DNA from: Blasia pusilla | Taxonomy: Eukaryota; Marchantiophyta; Marchantiopsida; Blasiales | Direction of reading: 5' to 3' | Length of the DNA: 64,000 nt | NCBI GenBank assembly: GCA_050084515.1 | Contig: CM114271.1 | Location: forward strand, 620,001 to 684,000 | In this document: positions 26,605 to 37,058 of the stretch, piece after piece | Position numbering within the stretch: the stretch's first letter is position 1 | Layout: the number at the start of each line of letters is the position of its first letter | Program-made: the position numbers and the translations under genes | Notes under the pieces: model-generated | Databases searched by the model: none | What the model was told of the DNA's origin: nothing | What the model saw: only the letters and a program-made list of their open reading frames with translations

Positions 26605-28033
26605 CAAAAACAAAGTACGTGGTGGCGCAGCAAGTCACAGAATCAACGGTCGTGGTGGAAGACCCTCCATTCCATAATGGCGGCAACGGCAACCAAAGGG
26701 TGGACAACGGACGAACGCGGCTCTGAGCAATGGGCGGCAGCGGCCGACAGTGGACGGTGGACCGTTGATAGTGACGATTGATCGTTGATGGTGACGACCG
26801 ACCGTTGACGGTGATGATTGACCGTTGACCATTGATCGTTGACTAGTGATGGTGACAATTGACCATCGACGGTGGACCATTGACGGTGACTATGACGGCG
26901 GCGACTGCCACGGCGTGGTGGCTGGTTTAGGGTTTGAACAATTTAACCCTAAAAATCGCCTAGCAATGGTAGTTTTGTAAGATTGACCATAACTTTTTGC
27001 TCGCAACTCCAAATTGCGCACCATATGTTGCACAACATGCATAGCTTCATGATCTACAACAAAATCAAAAAATATTTTGAATTGAACATTCCAGTAAAAA
27101 TTGACGAGGACTATTATAAAGCCCAATGTCTCTTTCTCCTACACAAAATTCGGCAGTGCTTCCGTGCTGATTTCTCCCAACGAAAATGTAAAACCTGTAC
27201 AAATACAAATCAACAAGCTACATGGTGCTCCTGAGAGCATCGGCATGGGGCAACCCGCCCCCATACTCAATCCCTATCAAAAGTTGGGCAGCGCTTCCGC
27301 GCGCCATTCGTCCAGACGAAAAATCGGCAAAGGAAACATTACAAGTAAGCGGCTCTTGCTCCGGTGAGCACTCCCATGAACCGCTGAACGGGGAATATGG
27401 TCCCCAACCTGGAAAACCAATGAGTGACCAGCGAGCTCCGCCATGACACTCTCTCACTCACCCATTCTCTCTTTGTAAAATAAGATCCAATCTCTCTCAC
27501 AACACCATAGTTCTCACATGTGTGCACTCTCATATGTCTCTCTCACCGTCAAACCAAACCCACTCTCCTAATGAGAGGCTTGGGTTACACACACAAGGCA
27601 AGCAAGACCATAGCTCCACCGCCTCATGCCAAGAGGTTCAACAAAGAGAGAATGAGCTCTCAAGCTCTCTCTCCTTGAGATATACCCCTCCCCTCTCCCA
27701 AGCTCTCTCCATGGTAACCTATGCTCCCAAGTCACGTCATTGGCTCTTGACCTGATGTAGGAGGTCAAAGGTCACTTACTAAAAATAGAAAGTCGATCAT
27801 ATACTCAAAATGGTAATTACCAAAAATAAAAAGTCGATCATATACTCAAAATGGTACTTATCTAAAATAGAAAGTTCTTCAATATGGCTCTAAATGAGCC
27901 GAAATGAAGGGGAAACCTGCTCTCTTAGGTTTCCAATGGCCTTAGCAGGTCATCCTCGACCTATTGAGCCTGTCCTCCACTACTCACGAAGGCGATCTAC
28001 TAGATCTCACCGACATATCCTAAAAGACGTGAC
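26605..28033 (-). mobile_element. Probable 5' LTR of the methyltransferase gypsy (repeat R, copy 1)
   Basis: Read on the minus strand it begins TGTCACGTCTTTTAGG. About 1.3 kb of it recurs at 53905-55168, also upstream of a gag remnant of the same family. Inside are a GACCGTTGATGGTGAC-type minisatellite (26755-26890) and a short tandem duplication of 'aaagtcgatcatatactcaa' (27790 and 27831). Its 3' boundary is uncertain. The LTR assignment rests on position, end sequence and recurrence. Confidence 0.6.
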
Positions 28034-28660
28034 AACAGACTTATCTGTTTTTGTGCAACCATGATCAAGAAATAATCTCTTACTTACAAGAAGCCCTAAA
28101 GATTCATACGTGTTGCTTTCTTCATAGGCTCTTTATTGTTATTCTAGCTTGTAACACTCTTGCTCAACCGATCTTATTATGGGAATAATATTTGGTATAT
28201 TTTACCAATGACCTATTTTACCTACGATGTGAGATAGCCTTCCATTTCCAATTTTCTATTTATCTACATTCTCATTCCTACCACGTCTCTCATACTAAAT
28301 GTTGACACTTATTTGATTTTTTGTGATAATGTCATTTTAGAGAACAAGACTTCCAAACCTACCTTTGGATTTGATTACCATAAATAGCATATTATTAGAA
28401 GTGGACTACCATCTACAACTTTACAAGATCAAGGAAAAAGATTGTCAAACTTTCCAGATTTGCCTCAACCCACTTTCCATACACACACTACTATGCCAAC
28501 ACATTTAGAAGAAATAAGGCTTCTAAACAATCAAGACAAATTGTTGGAAAGAGTTATAGTTGGAGAGTCAAAATTTAATAATGGCCATGGTGTGGTTTGG
28601 GATGCTCTACATGAGGAGATAGAAAATATTCTTTAGAATGCTCCGCCATCACCAAAATTA

Positions 28661-28826
28661 CTAGTGGGCAGCCCGTGTCATGTACGGGAAGGATTAATCA
28701 TGTTGCGCACAAAATTTTTTTCTTGCTGCCTATAGAGAGGTAAATATTTTTTTTCTGCCCGGTTGCCACATGTCAAGCAAAGAGGTGTTTGCAAATCAAG
28801 AAGGTACTCTCCAATAGTAATATAGA
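28661..28826 (-). mobile_element. Complete non-autonomous Helitron, 166 bp
   Basis: On the minus strand it starts TCTATATTACTATTGGAGAG at 28826 and ends with a CCCGT...ACGGG hairpin (plus positions 672-688 of the 28-kb block) followed by CTAG at 28661-28664. It sits between A and T as Helitrons do, without target duplication. It lies just before the Walker A segment of the decayed Helitron helicase. It is the best-preserved copy of the family seen at 4.1-4.7 kb, 37.4 kb and 42.8 kb. Confidence 0.82.
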
Positions 28827-29921
28827 TTTTTTATTGATAGCCTTGGTAGAGCTGGCAAGGCCCTTTTATATAATATTCTTCTTGGAAGTGCAAATGGTAT
28901 TGCTTTGGTTGTGGAATTTTCAGGTATAGCATCTTTTCTACTTGAAGGTGGATGTAGTACACATTCAGATTTTAGAATTCCTATTACGTTGAATGAAACT
29001 TCATGTGTAGGATATGTGTTAATAGTGCGGAGGCACATGTGATTCGAAAGGCAGTAATTACATGGGATATTGCTCATCACCATGCATGATGCATTTGAGT
29101 TTGTCAATCAAACTTTTCAAGATATTATGGTTGTCATTTTGATGAACTTAGAAAGTTTCCATTTTTTGGAAATTAAGTGTCTTTGGTGGAGATTTTTTAC
29201 AAGTCCTTCTTTTAGTTTGTCACGATGATCAACCATAAAATTTTGCTTGAGACTATCAAGAGATCAACATTTTTTGGGCTCATGTGAGGGTGACAAAACT
29301 TACAACAAACATGAGAGTTCTAAATTCAGTTGGGGAGGTGAGTCTCCATCAACAAGAATTCATTTAGAATTTACTTTCTACGAGACATAATTATTGATTC
29401 CAAGAAACAAAGATGCAAAAGAAGTCAATTGTGAAGTGATATCTTGATGCCAAGGAGAGGTAAGATTCCTATAAGAAAGTAGTAATTATTTTAGTTTGTG
29501 TAATAAAAAGAATACAACTACATGCTTGATACTATACCATTATTAAAGATATTTTATTAACTTAATGTATATGTGTGCGTGGGTATCTTTAGGAACATAC
29601 ATTCTTGAGTTATGACTAAATTTTTGATGATGGAATGAATTACATATACCATACAAAGTTTTTTAATACGTGTTTGCCATCCCATTGTCTAACCTTGAAA
29701 ATTGGTGCTCCTATCATATTTCTCATAAACACTAATGATGCTAGAGGACAAGCAAATGGTACCAAGTTGGTAATTCGAGAATTTGCTCAAACTATTAAAG
29801 ATGCTCAATTCATGATAGGGAGTCATATTGGAGATCAAATTTTTATTCCTTGGCTTCCATTGGTTGCTTGTGACTCGGGCCTATCCTTTGATTGACAGAG
29901 ATTTCAATTTCCAATACGACC

Positions 29922-30159
29922 TTCTTTTGCAAGGTTGCATGGAAACGGACAAGTCTGTCCATGGGACGGACATGCTCGGCCCGCACCTGAGCCCTCTCGG
30001 AGCCCGTTGCGTAGAGTCATAGACCCGGACTGACAAAGCTCGCGCCCGTTGCGTGGCCCGCAACAAGGCTCGTAGGGCGGACTCAAGTCCGCAGCGCCTT
30101 GCAAGGCCTTGAGCTTGCCATGCGGGCTTTAGAGTTCATCATGCAACCATATTCTTTTG
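29922..30159. mobile_element. hAT-type MITE, 222 bp, with perfect TSD TTCTTTTG
   Basis: The body is 29930-30151, starting CAAGGTTGCATGGAAACGG and ending CATGCAACCATA. TTCTTTTG lies on both sides (29922-29929 and 30152-30159). Removing it restores the helicase block RPSFAMTIS. The interior is GC-rich with repeated 'gcccg' and 'ggacatg' words. Confidence 0.9.
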
Positions 30160-30330
30160 CCATGACTATTAGTAAATTTTAAGGTCAAATATTGCAAAAG
30201 GTGAGCATATACTTGCTACACGAGTCTGTTTCCTCATGGAAAACTTTACGTGGCTTTATCTAGAGTAAGTGTAAGGAGTTTGATTCATATTATGATACAA
30301 AATGATATTCAATCGAATTACGAAGGTTAG

Positions 30331-31185
30331 TTTATGCACAATGTTGTTCATAAAGAAATTTTGAATGAAAATATATTCACATAAAATCTATATTATTATT
30401 AGCGAACCTCCTCCCTATTCGAAAAGCATCCATCAAGTTCGAATTATTTTTTCTTCGTACCACCCTAAAATATGTCTTTTTTCGTTCTTTTGGTTATTTA
30501 TGGTTGAGGATAGCTAATGATGGAGATTTTGAAATCTACACGAGCAAAACAACACACACCTCAATAGTATTGTAATATGATCTAATGGGGCATATATTCA
30601 ATGAATATTGACACAATTTTTATTTACATATGTTTAATTTAATTTTGTAAGGGAGTTAATCAATTCTACATTTGAATCCTTAAAATGTTGCGTAGGTCAT
30701 TTGGATGGTAGTACTAGTTCAAATAGTTTGACATACCCGTGATTCCTTCGACGCATATATAATAAAATTTATTATATATAGAATGAAGATATTATTATAG
30801 TATGAAATTAGAACTTGAATTCATATAAGTCAAAAATATACCATTCATACTCATGTTAATATTGCTAGGGACTACTAATGATTGGTCATGGAAGGATTTA
30901 AATGCCCCCAAATCCATGAAAGGATGTGAACGCATATTTTTTGTGCGATGGAATGGAATCTGAGCTCACAACAGTTGAGAGGACATACTTCTGAATGAAA
31001 AGAAAGAAATAAAAAAGTGGGTGGATTCGCGATTATAATCGCGTCAAACCTGAAAAGAAGGAGAAAAAGTAACAGTCGCCCGCGTGATTGTTTGCGGCAT
31101 CACATTTATGGAGCCCCGCTCGTAGGGCGTTCGAGCCGCCAATGGTGGGCAAGAAAACATGACAGGCACTCGGAGTTGTTTGCCA
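30331..31185. other. AT-rich intergenic DNA
   Basis: No gene seen. At 30387 the sequence TCTATATTATTATTAGCGAAC resembles a Helitron 5' end in plus orientation, but no matching 3' end was found. Confidence 0.35.
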
Positions 31186-31189
31186 CACA

Positions 31190-31565
31190 GGGATAACGTT
31201 TACGGATTAACTTAATTTTCTAAGAGAGTCAGGGTTTAAGGTTGTTTAATTTTTCCCGTGTTTCACCTGACACGTGTATACTACATCTAGATTTTTTTTA
31301 CATGATAACGTCTAGATGTTTTTTATTCAGGGATAACGATTACTGGTTTGTTTAATCTTCTTAGGCAGGCAGCATTTATAGTTATTTAATTTTCGCAGAG
31401 ATCTAACATTTAGATTTTTTTTCCGTAGGGATAAGGTTTACTGATTTGATAAATTTTGTTAGAGAAGCAGCTGTTGTAATTATTTCATTTTCTTTTAGAG
31501 GTCGTGTTTATAGTCCTTTAACTTAATTTATGGTTGATGATTATTTCACTTTTTTAGAGAGGCAA
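31190..31565. repeat. Degenerate tandem repeat, ~110-120-bp unit
   Basis: The blocks 'gggataacgtttac..tta', 'gggataacgattac..ttta' and 'gggataaggtttac..ttga' recur near 31190, 31321 and 31429. Each is followed by a T-rich tract, 'agagaggcag' and 'tttatagttatttaatttt'-like sequence. Confidence 0.55.
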
Positions 31566-31884
31566 ATTCTATGGTTTCTACCCCAAATTTCCCAATAATT
31601 GACTTTGTGCGGATGGCCAACAACGCAACACATACATTCTTCTTGAACAATTCTATGTATGATTCATCAGCTAGGATTAAAATCGATAGGGGTGAATACC
31701 CATTTTCATATGTACACTTCAAAACGAGAAACCATGTTTTCCACGATTTTGCTTACCTCTTGAATAACACTTCCACCATCTCACTTGGAGTCTCACTAAT
31801 TTATTATTTGGGAACCTTTTTTTAAGCCTTCCTGTGTTAAGGGCCAAAGATACAATTAATTAAGTGCTAAAAGTGTCAATTTTC

Positions 31885-31975
31885 ACCGCGCGGGTGAAAA
31901 TATGATATTAAAAGTTATTAAAGGAGGTTTAAAGAGGACCCCTCTTGTGCTAAACATATCATTTTCCACCCGCGC
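31885..31975. repeat. Inverted repeat with ~20-bp arms
   Basis: The left arm 'gcgcgggtgaaaatatgatat' (near 31890) pairs with 'atatcattttccacccgcgc' (near 31957) across about 48 nt. It could form a GC-clamped hairpin in the AT-rich upstream region of the TPR gene. It may be the foldback end of a small transposon. Confidence 0.6.
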
Positions 31976-32491
31976 AGGACCCGGGCAGTATTTATTATTA
32001 ATGTTCAGCTTGTTAATTTTGCTAGAGATGTAACGTTTATAGAGATTTTGTTCGTAGGACCGTGTGACGGGCAGACGATGGAAGCGACAGGATGCTGAGG
32101 AGAGTTCATTCGTTCGCTCCACCGGAAAGCACAGGAGAGGAAAAGCGTCGTATGCGTGCGTGCTCCGAAGCGATGGCGGTGAGAGGACAGGACGGAGGAG
32201 GCAGAGGTAGCGGAGGGAGGAGGGCCCACAAGAAGGTTCTGGACCACTCCTTCGCTCTCGCTGCGTCCGGAGCGCGCGGCTCCGCACCGTTGGTTTCAGC
32301 CCATGTAGCAGCGCCTGGCCTCGTCTCCCTCTCTCCTCCGCCATTGGTGCGCCTGCGTATCTTCGCTATTGGTGCGGGTTCTCGCAGTATGGCCCGGCGT
32401 GAGCGCCTTCTTCCTGCTTCACTTTTTCAGCCGCGGGCGGGCTTTGCCAGAGCTCCCATTCCTGCGTCGTCGTCCTTTGGTGTTTTACTAT

Positions 32492-32497
32492 TATAAA
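32492..32497 (+). promoter_or_regulatory. Likely TATA box of the TPR gene
   Basis: TATAAA lies in 'actattataaagccg', at the end of a GC-rich stretch and about 510 bp before the start codon. Transcription would begin near 32525 and give a leader of roughly 480 nt. Position and sequence are the only support. Confidence 0.45.
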
Positions 32498-33007
32498 GCC
32501 GTGTTCGCTGTGGGGTAATCAGTGCGCGCAGCGGATTCGTTGTTGGATTTCAGGCGGGCCTCGCGCTGCGCTGCCCTTCCGAAATTTCGGAGCGTACGAT
32601 ACTCCAGCTCGGGGAACCACCGGGGCGTCGTTCCAGACGCTTTAAACATTCAAGAAGTGTGCGGGTGCTTGTGGGGCGCTCATGGGTGTTTGTGATGGTT
32701 TCTGAAACGTTTCGGTGATCGAGTGGTCGCCTCGAGCTTCGCTAATTGGTTGCTCGGCAGAGTCGTCGCTGGTTTCAATTCTACCGTGCGTTAGCTTTTC
32801 TTTATTTATTCCTTTAAATCGTTCTTCCCAAAGCCGCTGGTGTTATTCCTCCTTTTGAAGTTTCTGAAGCCATTTCTACCACCAAAATGCAACCTGTTGA
32901 GTGCGTTCCTTACGCGGGAATGGTTACCGTTGGCGCAGCACAATAATCCGTTCGTGATAGTATTTTTCTTGTATATCATTCTTCACTGGTCGGTGCCTAG
33001 CCCGAAG

Positions 33008-34980
33008 ATGTTGTTGCGCAGCAGCTCGACGCCGTTGCTGAGGTCTCTATCCAGTGGATCCCTCGCTCATTCCGAAAGCCTGCGAGAAGTAGAGTGGGAG
33101 AGTGACTCTCCAATTCACTCCCGTGTGTATAGGACAGTCTCGTTCTCCACCGCGACGATTTCTCCTGGGCCCCAGAATTTTGGTGTAGCTGACGATACTC
33201 GGTCCGTAGAGAGCGGAGACTGGGACTTTTGTGGAGATGCAGTCACTTGGCCAAGATTCAGGAGAGCTCAATCCGAAGGCGATCTGCAGAGTCTTGGCCG
33301 GGGATCAGCTCTATCTGCAGTAGCCGAGTCCTTGACTACTTCTACTAGAATGAACAAAGGATTAGATGGTTTGACTGACGCAGAGAACCTGACCAACGTG
33401 GGAAGACAATGGTGTCGTCGAATGGCGGTGAGGCGGCAATCTTCGTTAAGCGTAATTCCATCTAGCAGCGGTACAAGCCGCGGGTCCGAAGCATCGGGGA
33501 GCGATATTTTAGGATTTGGGAAATCTGAGAGATCTGAAGAAGAGGAGGAAGAAACGTTTTTCGAGGAAGTACATGTTGCAGAATCTGTCCACGGCTCCAT
33601 CGACCTTTGGCAAAGGGCGCGCGATGCTTGTCCAACTACCAAGCATCGTGGAGACTCCCTTGAAAAAAGCATGGAAGGAGGGCTTGCACTGGACGGTTTG
33701 GATTCGGAGTTTCGATTGGTGTCGGATGCCGCGCAAGGTGTGACTGCGAGTGGCAAAGACTCTCAAGCCAAGAATTTTGCTTCCGTTTCTGGCAGGGGTG
33801 ATCATGGGTTTTTCGAGGGAGCGAGCCGGGGAGAAAAGTACTCAATCATGGCGACTGGTGCGGACGGAACGATGCTAGTCTGCAACTCACGGGGAAGTAC
33901 GTCTGTGACACCATCGGATCTTGTCGGTCCAATGTTTATAGCCGGCGGATTTGGAATGGGTAGCGGTGGAGTTGGTGGTCGTAACGTTCCAAACGTTGGT
34001 ACCGGTGGAGGAGGAGGAGGCCGAGATGATTCATTGGGAATCGATGCTTATTACAAGCGAGCTTTGGAAGCGGATCCTGGGCAGCCGCTCTTGCTTCGAA
34101 ACTACGCCAGGTTTCTGCACGAGGTGGGTGTGAGAGAAAGAATGAAGGAAAGAGATTTGATTGTTTTGTCCACGGGAAGCGCATATGATTCTGAGAACTC
34201 CGTGCGTATTAAATTGCATCCGGCGGGCAGTTCACGATCAGGACAATCCAACTTCCAGGTCTCATTTTTGAAAGAGATTCATGGTATAAAGACCACTAAC
34301 CCGGACATTAGTCAAATTATAAAAGTCGTTCTCTCTCCGTGCTCGTAGGCTGAGGCCGCCCCCACTTTGCGTTCGAGGGATTAAAAGCTCCTTGCACGAG
34401 AAGATCTTCAGCTACTCCAGTAAACTATCCACCGCCGGATAGTAATCTGCACGAGTTTCTGATTTTATTGGTCGTGTGGCAGGTTAAGAAGGATAATCGC
34501 AGCGCGGAGCCGTATTATGAGAGGGCCATTTTAGCCAATCCTGGTGACGGTGAGTTGCTGGGGCTGTACGCCAAACTTATATGGGATGTTTACAAAGACG
34601 AGGAACGAGCTGGGAGCTACTTCGACCGAGCCTTGCTGGCAGCTCCCGAGAACAGGTCAGTTATCGTGTGTCTCGTTCCTGAAGCCTTGTTCAGACGTTT
34701 AGTATATGTCAGAATCTATTTCATATCGTCATCCCGGCATTTTCTCCAGACAGTCAGAAAGCGGGAATCAAATTTCATGATTGTGGACCGCGCTCTGTGC
34801 ATCAAACTTCTTAACAATTTCTGCGGCTTTGATTAATGCAGTTACGTAGTGGCCGCCTACGCTTCTTTCATGTGGTCCGCGGAGGGTGACGAAGAGACCC
34901 AGGAGCAAATCATACACACCAGTGGGCATGGTGCAAACATTGGTCAGCGCTACTTAAACAGTTCGGTTACAGCTGCCTGA
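33008..34980 (+). CDS. TPR-like superfamily protein, 475 residues, three exons
   Basis: The family occurs across land plants; the repeats are predicted to bind proteins, and its exact role is not established to my knowledge. Exons are 33008-34123, 34483-34655 and 34842-34980, joining in frame at GT-AG introns. The start was chosen because MLLRSSSTPLL is the family's usual N-terminus. An in-frame upstream ATG at 32840 would add an unrelated hydrophobic stretch. Residues 1-300 are low-complexity and Ser-rich with an acidic patch (SERSEEEEEETFFEE). A Gly-rich linker follows. The TPR segment is near 345-455: IDAYYKRALEADPGQPLLLR, AEPYYERAILANPGDGELLG, YAKLIWDVYKDEERAGSYFD and YVVAAYASFMW. Nothing suggests it is broken. 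Confidence 0.9.
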
Positions 34981-37058
34981 GTGTTGTTTCGAAGGCGCCG
35001 ACGTAGACAGATTACCGTACTGCTGCATGAGTCTGGTGTCGAAGACGTCGACGTACACAGACCTCCGATTCGCCGTATATATCCTCGCACGGCATGCTCT
35101 TTCGTGACCTTGGTGGGTCTGCCAGTGCGGGCAATCCATGCCACATCGAGCGTCGAGACGCGTTTATTCGCAGGAGCCACTGTGGATGAGATTATCCTGG
35201 TACATAGAAAATAAGGCATCTATTCAGCCTTGACTTTCGAAGAGTGTGGATTGCGTCTTGGTCTAAGGACAAGAATGTGCCCATTGCACACTCTAGTCAT
35301 CGATTCTTACATGATATTTTACCTAGCCTTCTCCCATGCCCGGCTTTCCTATGTGAGGTTGCCAATAGGATGTTTTGAAGTTAGAACCGTTTACTTATAG
35401 ATTCGGACCTCTTGTAGATATGCACTTTTTGACGATCGCTGTAAGATGCTTGAGAAAGATGGGAAAGCTAAGGACGTCGGAAGGCGTTCCACGGTGGAAC
35501 CTTGATTTTCGTATCGAGCGTGGCCCTCCGGAGAGGGTATCCTCTTGACTGTTTTCTGGTTTTTTTGGGGTGAGGAAGAAAAATAAGCTACCGGCAATTC
35601 GCGAGTCGCTGAAAAGCCTGAACCAAATTAAAGATGTGTGCTCTTCTTTTGAAAATCTCCATGCAATGCCTTCTGAATTATGATTCATGATTCGTGTCCC
35701 CGTGTCTAGCGCCGGAGATTCATGTCCGGTGGCTAGTCCGCGATGCGTTCTCTCTGGAAGGAAATAGGTCGACAGTGTTGGGATTGATGTGATCTGGAGC
35801 TCATTCGGAAAGGAGTCAGGCGTGAGACCTCAGGGGAAACCTGTGCGAGTGGTTGTGCGATCTGCGTGTGACTGTTCACGAGCAGCAGCGAATCGTGGAC
35901 TAGTAGACTAAAGTGCGATCAGCAAAGCTAGGGCCAGCCACTCTCCTCCGTTCGTGCGGATAAAACGAATGCGTCCCGATTCGCATTGGTTCATGCGTCT
36001 ATCTTCGGAGCAGCCAAAACACTGGACTCTGGAGCCGTGCATTTACGCCAATCGTGGATGTCAGACACCAAATTTGGCACATCTACCATCCGTCCATCCC
36101 CACCAATGAGCCTCCGACTAATGCGACGGTGAAGCCGTGCACGCGTGGACGGGCACAGACGGTAAATTGACCAAATCCAATCAACGCAGGTAATACTCCC
36201 ATGGTAAGCAGGCCATGCGCAGCGAGAGTAACTGCTACTGAGATCGAGACAAAACTAAAGTGTGCGAATCATTCCGTCAGCTCCTAAATGGGCGAGGTGG
36301 ACCGCGCGCATAGGTCCTGCGGACTATTCTCGATCAAGACACAGATTCAAATGTGGGAATGGTGTCGTCGGCGGTCGGCCCACAACGAATGAATGTCAGC
36401 GCGAAAAGTCCGGTCCACGTGAAATGAGCCAAACGCGCAGCCTCCATTCGGGACGATCAATCAACGAGAGGAAATGCCATCTCCTGCGCGAAGAAGTGTG
36501 AAGTGTGGATCTGGACTCGGGGAGATGTCGCCGAACCTCACAGACGCGGCCCGGGATGCTATCTATCGCCTGCAGTGATATCTATGTATAAGAGTGGGGA
36601 TGGACGAAAGTTGTTCACGAAGGGAATGGTCTGAAAAGAATGACATCTCCAAGGTTTGCAAGAGGTCATGCTCCAACAACTTCAACTGAAACCGGCTGTG
36701 TTTCTAGAACTCGTGTGTGTCCGTTGCAACGGGCTCGAGCAGAGATGTGATCCATGCGCTCTCTCCACATTTGATCCATAACAACTGAGTCCCACGTTTT
36801 CCAGCTTCCCGTCATCATGAATTCACCTCGGTCGCCCGTCCGGAGAATCGGCAGTACGCGGACTCTAACGAATCGGATCTCCCGTCAGTCGATACGTGTA
36901 GCGAAGCCACCTCCCACCCGCGCAGTACTTGAACAAGGCGCGCTCATGAACAACGGGCCTTGCGACTCGATCCGCGCTTGATCGGCCCCCATTTCGTGTC
37001 GCAGTCAGACTCCACCGCATCGCCGAGTACTCGTTGCACATTCTCACGATCGTTCGCG
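34981..37058. other. Intergenic region between the TPR gene and the protease-inhibitor gene
   Basis: Moderately GC-rich, with short open frames only and no recognised domain. It should hold the TPR gene 3' end and the inhibitor promoter. No clear TATA box was identified upstream of 37059; 'ctatgtataagagtgg' near 36583 is a weak candidate. Confidence 0.4.

Larger units (their letters stand above)
19937..28033 (-). mobile_element. Ty3/gypsy composite carrying a DNA methyltransferase (rearranged, 8.1 kb)
   Basis: The outer ends are TGTCGTGCGC at 19937 and ACGTGACA at 28033, flanked by ACAG on both sides, a 4-bp direct repeat. Read on the minus strand, the order is 5' LTR (about 26605-28033), leader with a solo-LTR insertion, gag, protease and methyltransferase. 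Then comes a breakpoint followed by a reverse transcriptase fragment in the opposite orientation, and finally about 130 bp of terminal LTR (19937-20070). RNase H and integrase are missing. No tRNA primer site was recognised. The element is dead but younger than the hAT MITE that it splits. Confidence 0.75.
19654..28063. mobile_element. hAT-type MITE split by the gypsy composite (TSD ATCAGGAA/ATCAAGAA)
   Basis: The left part (19654-19936) starts CGAGGTTGCATGTGGA and matches the 326-bp MITE at 42191-42516 almost end to end, up to 'cctaagga'. The missing right end (gacttatctgtttttgtgcaaccatg) lies at 28038-28063. The flanks are ATCAGGAA (19646-19653) and ATCAAGAA (28064-28071), an 8-bp duplication with one change. 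The intervening 19937-28033 is a later gypsy insertion. The MITE itself lies inside the Helitron helicase gene. Confidence 0.8.
28064..30330 (+). pseudogene. Helitron helicase, C-terminal half (decayed; continues from 19653)
   Basis: It picks up the Helitron protein exactly where the first half stops, with ISYLQEALKIHTCCFLHRLF, AQPILLWE and YFTNDLFYLR. The Walker A region reads FFIDSLGRAGKALLYN (normally G-P-G-G-T-G-K, so degenerate). SGIASFLLEGGCSTHSDFRIP, LTLKIGAPI, ARGQANGTKLVIRE, GSHIGDQIFIP and RPSFAMTIS follow, the last one rejoined across a MITE. Many stops are present. A 166-bp Helitron MITE (28661-28826) and a 222-bp hAT MITE (29930-30151) interrupt it. Confidence 0.85.

Noticed and set aside
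32092-32496. 134-codon plus-strand frame upstream of the TPR gene
   Set aside because: It lies in GC-rich promoter DNA, ends at the TATA box, has no domain, and overlaps an equally long minus-strand frame.
32840-33007. Upstream in-frame ATG extending the TPR protein by 56 residues
   Set aside because: The extension is hydrophobic and unlike the family, whose proteins begin MLLRSSSTP. The conserved start at 33008 is preferred.
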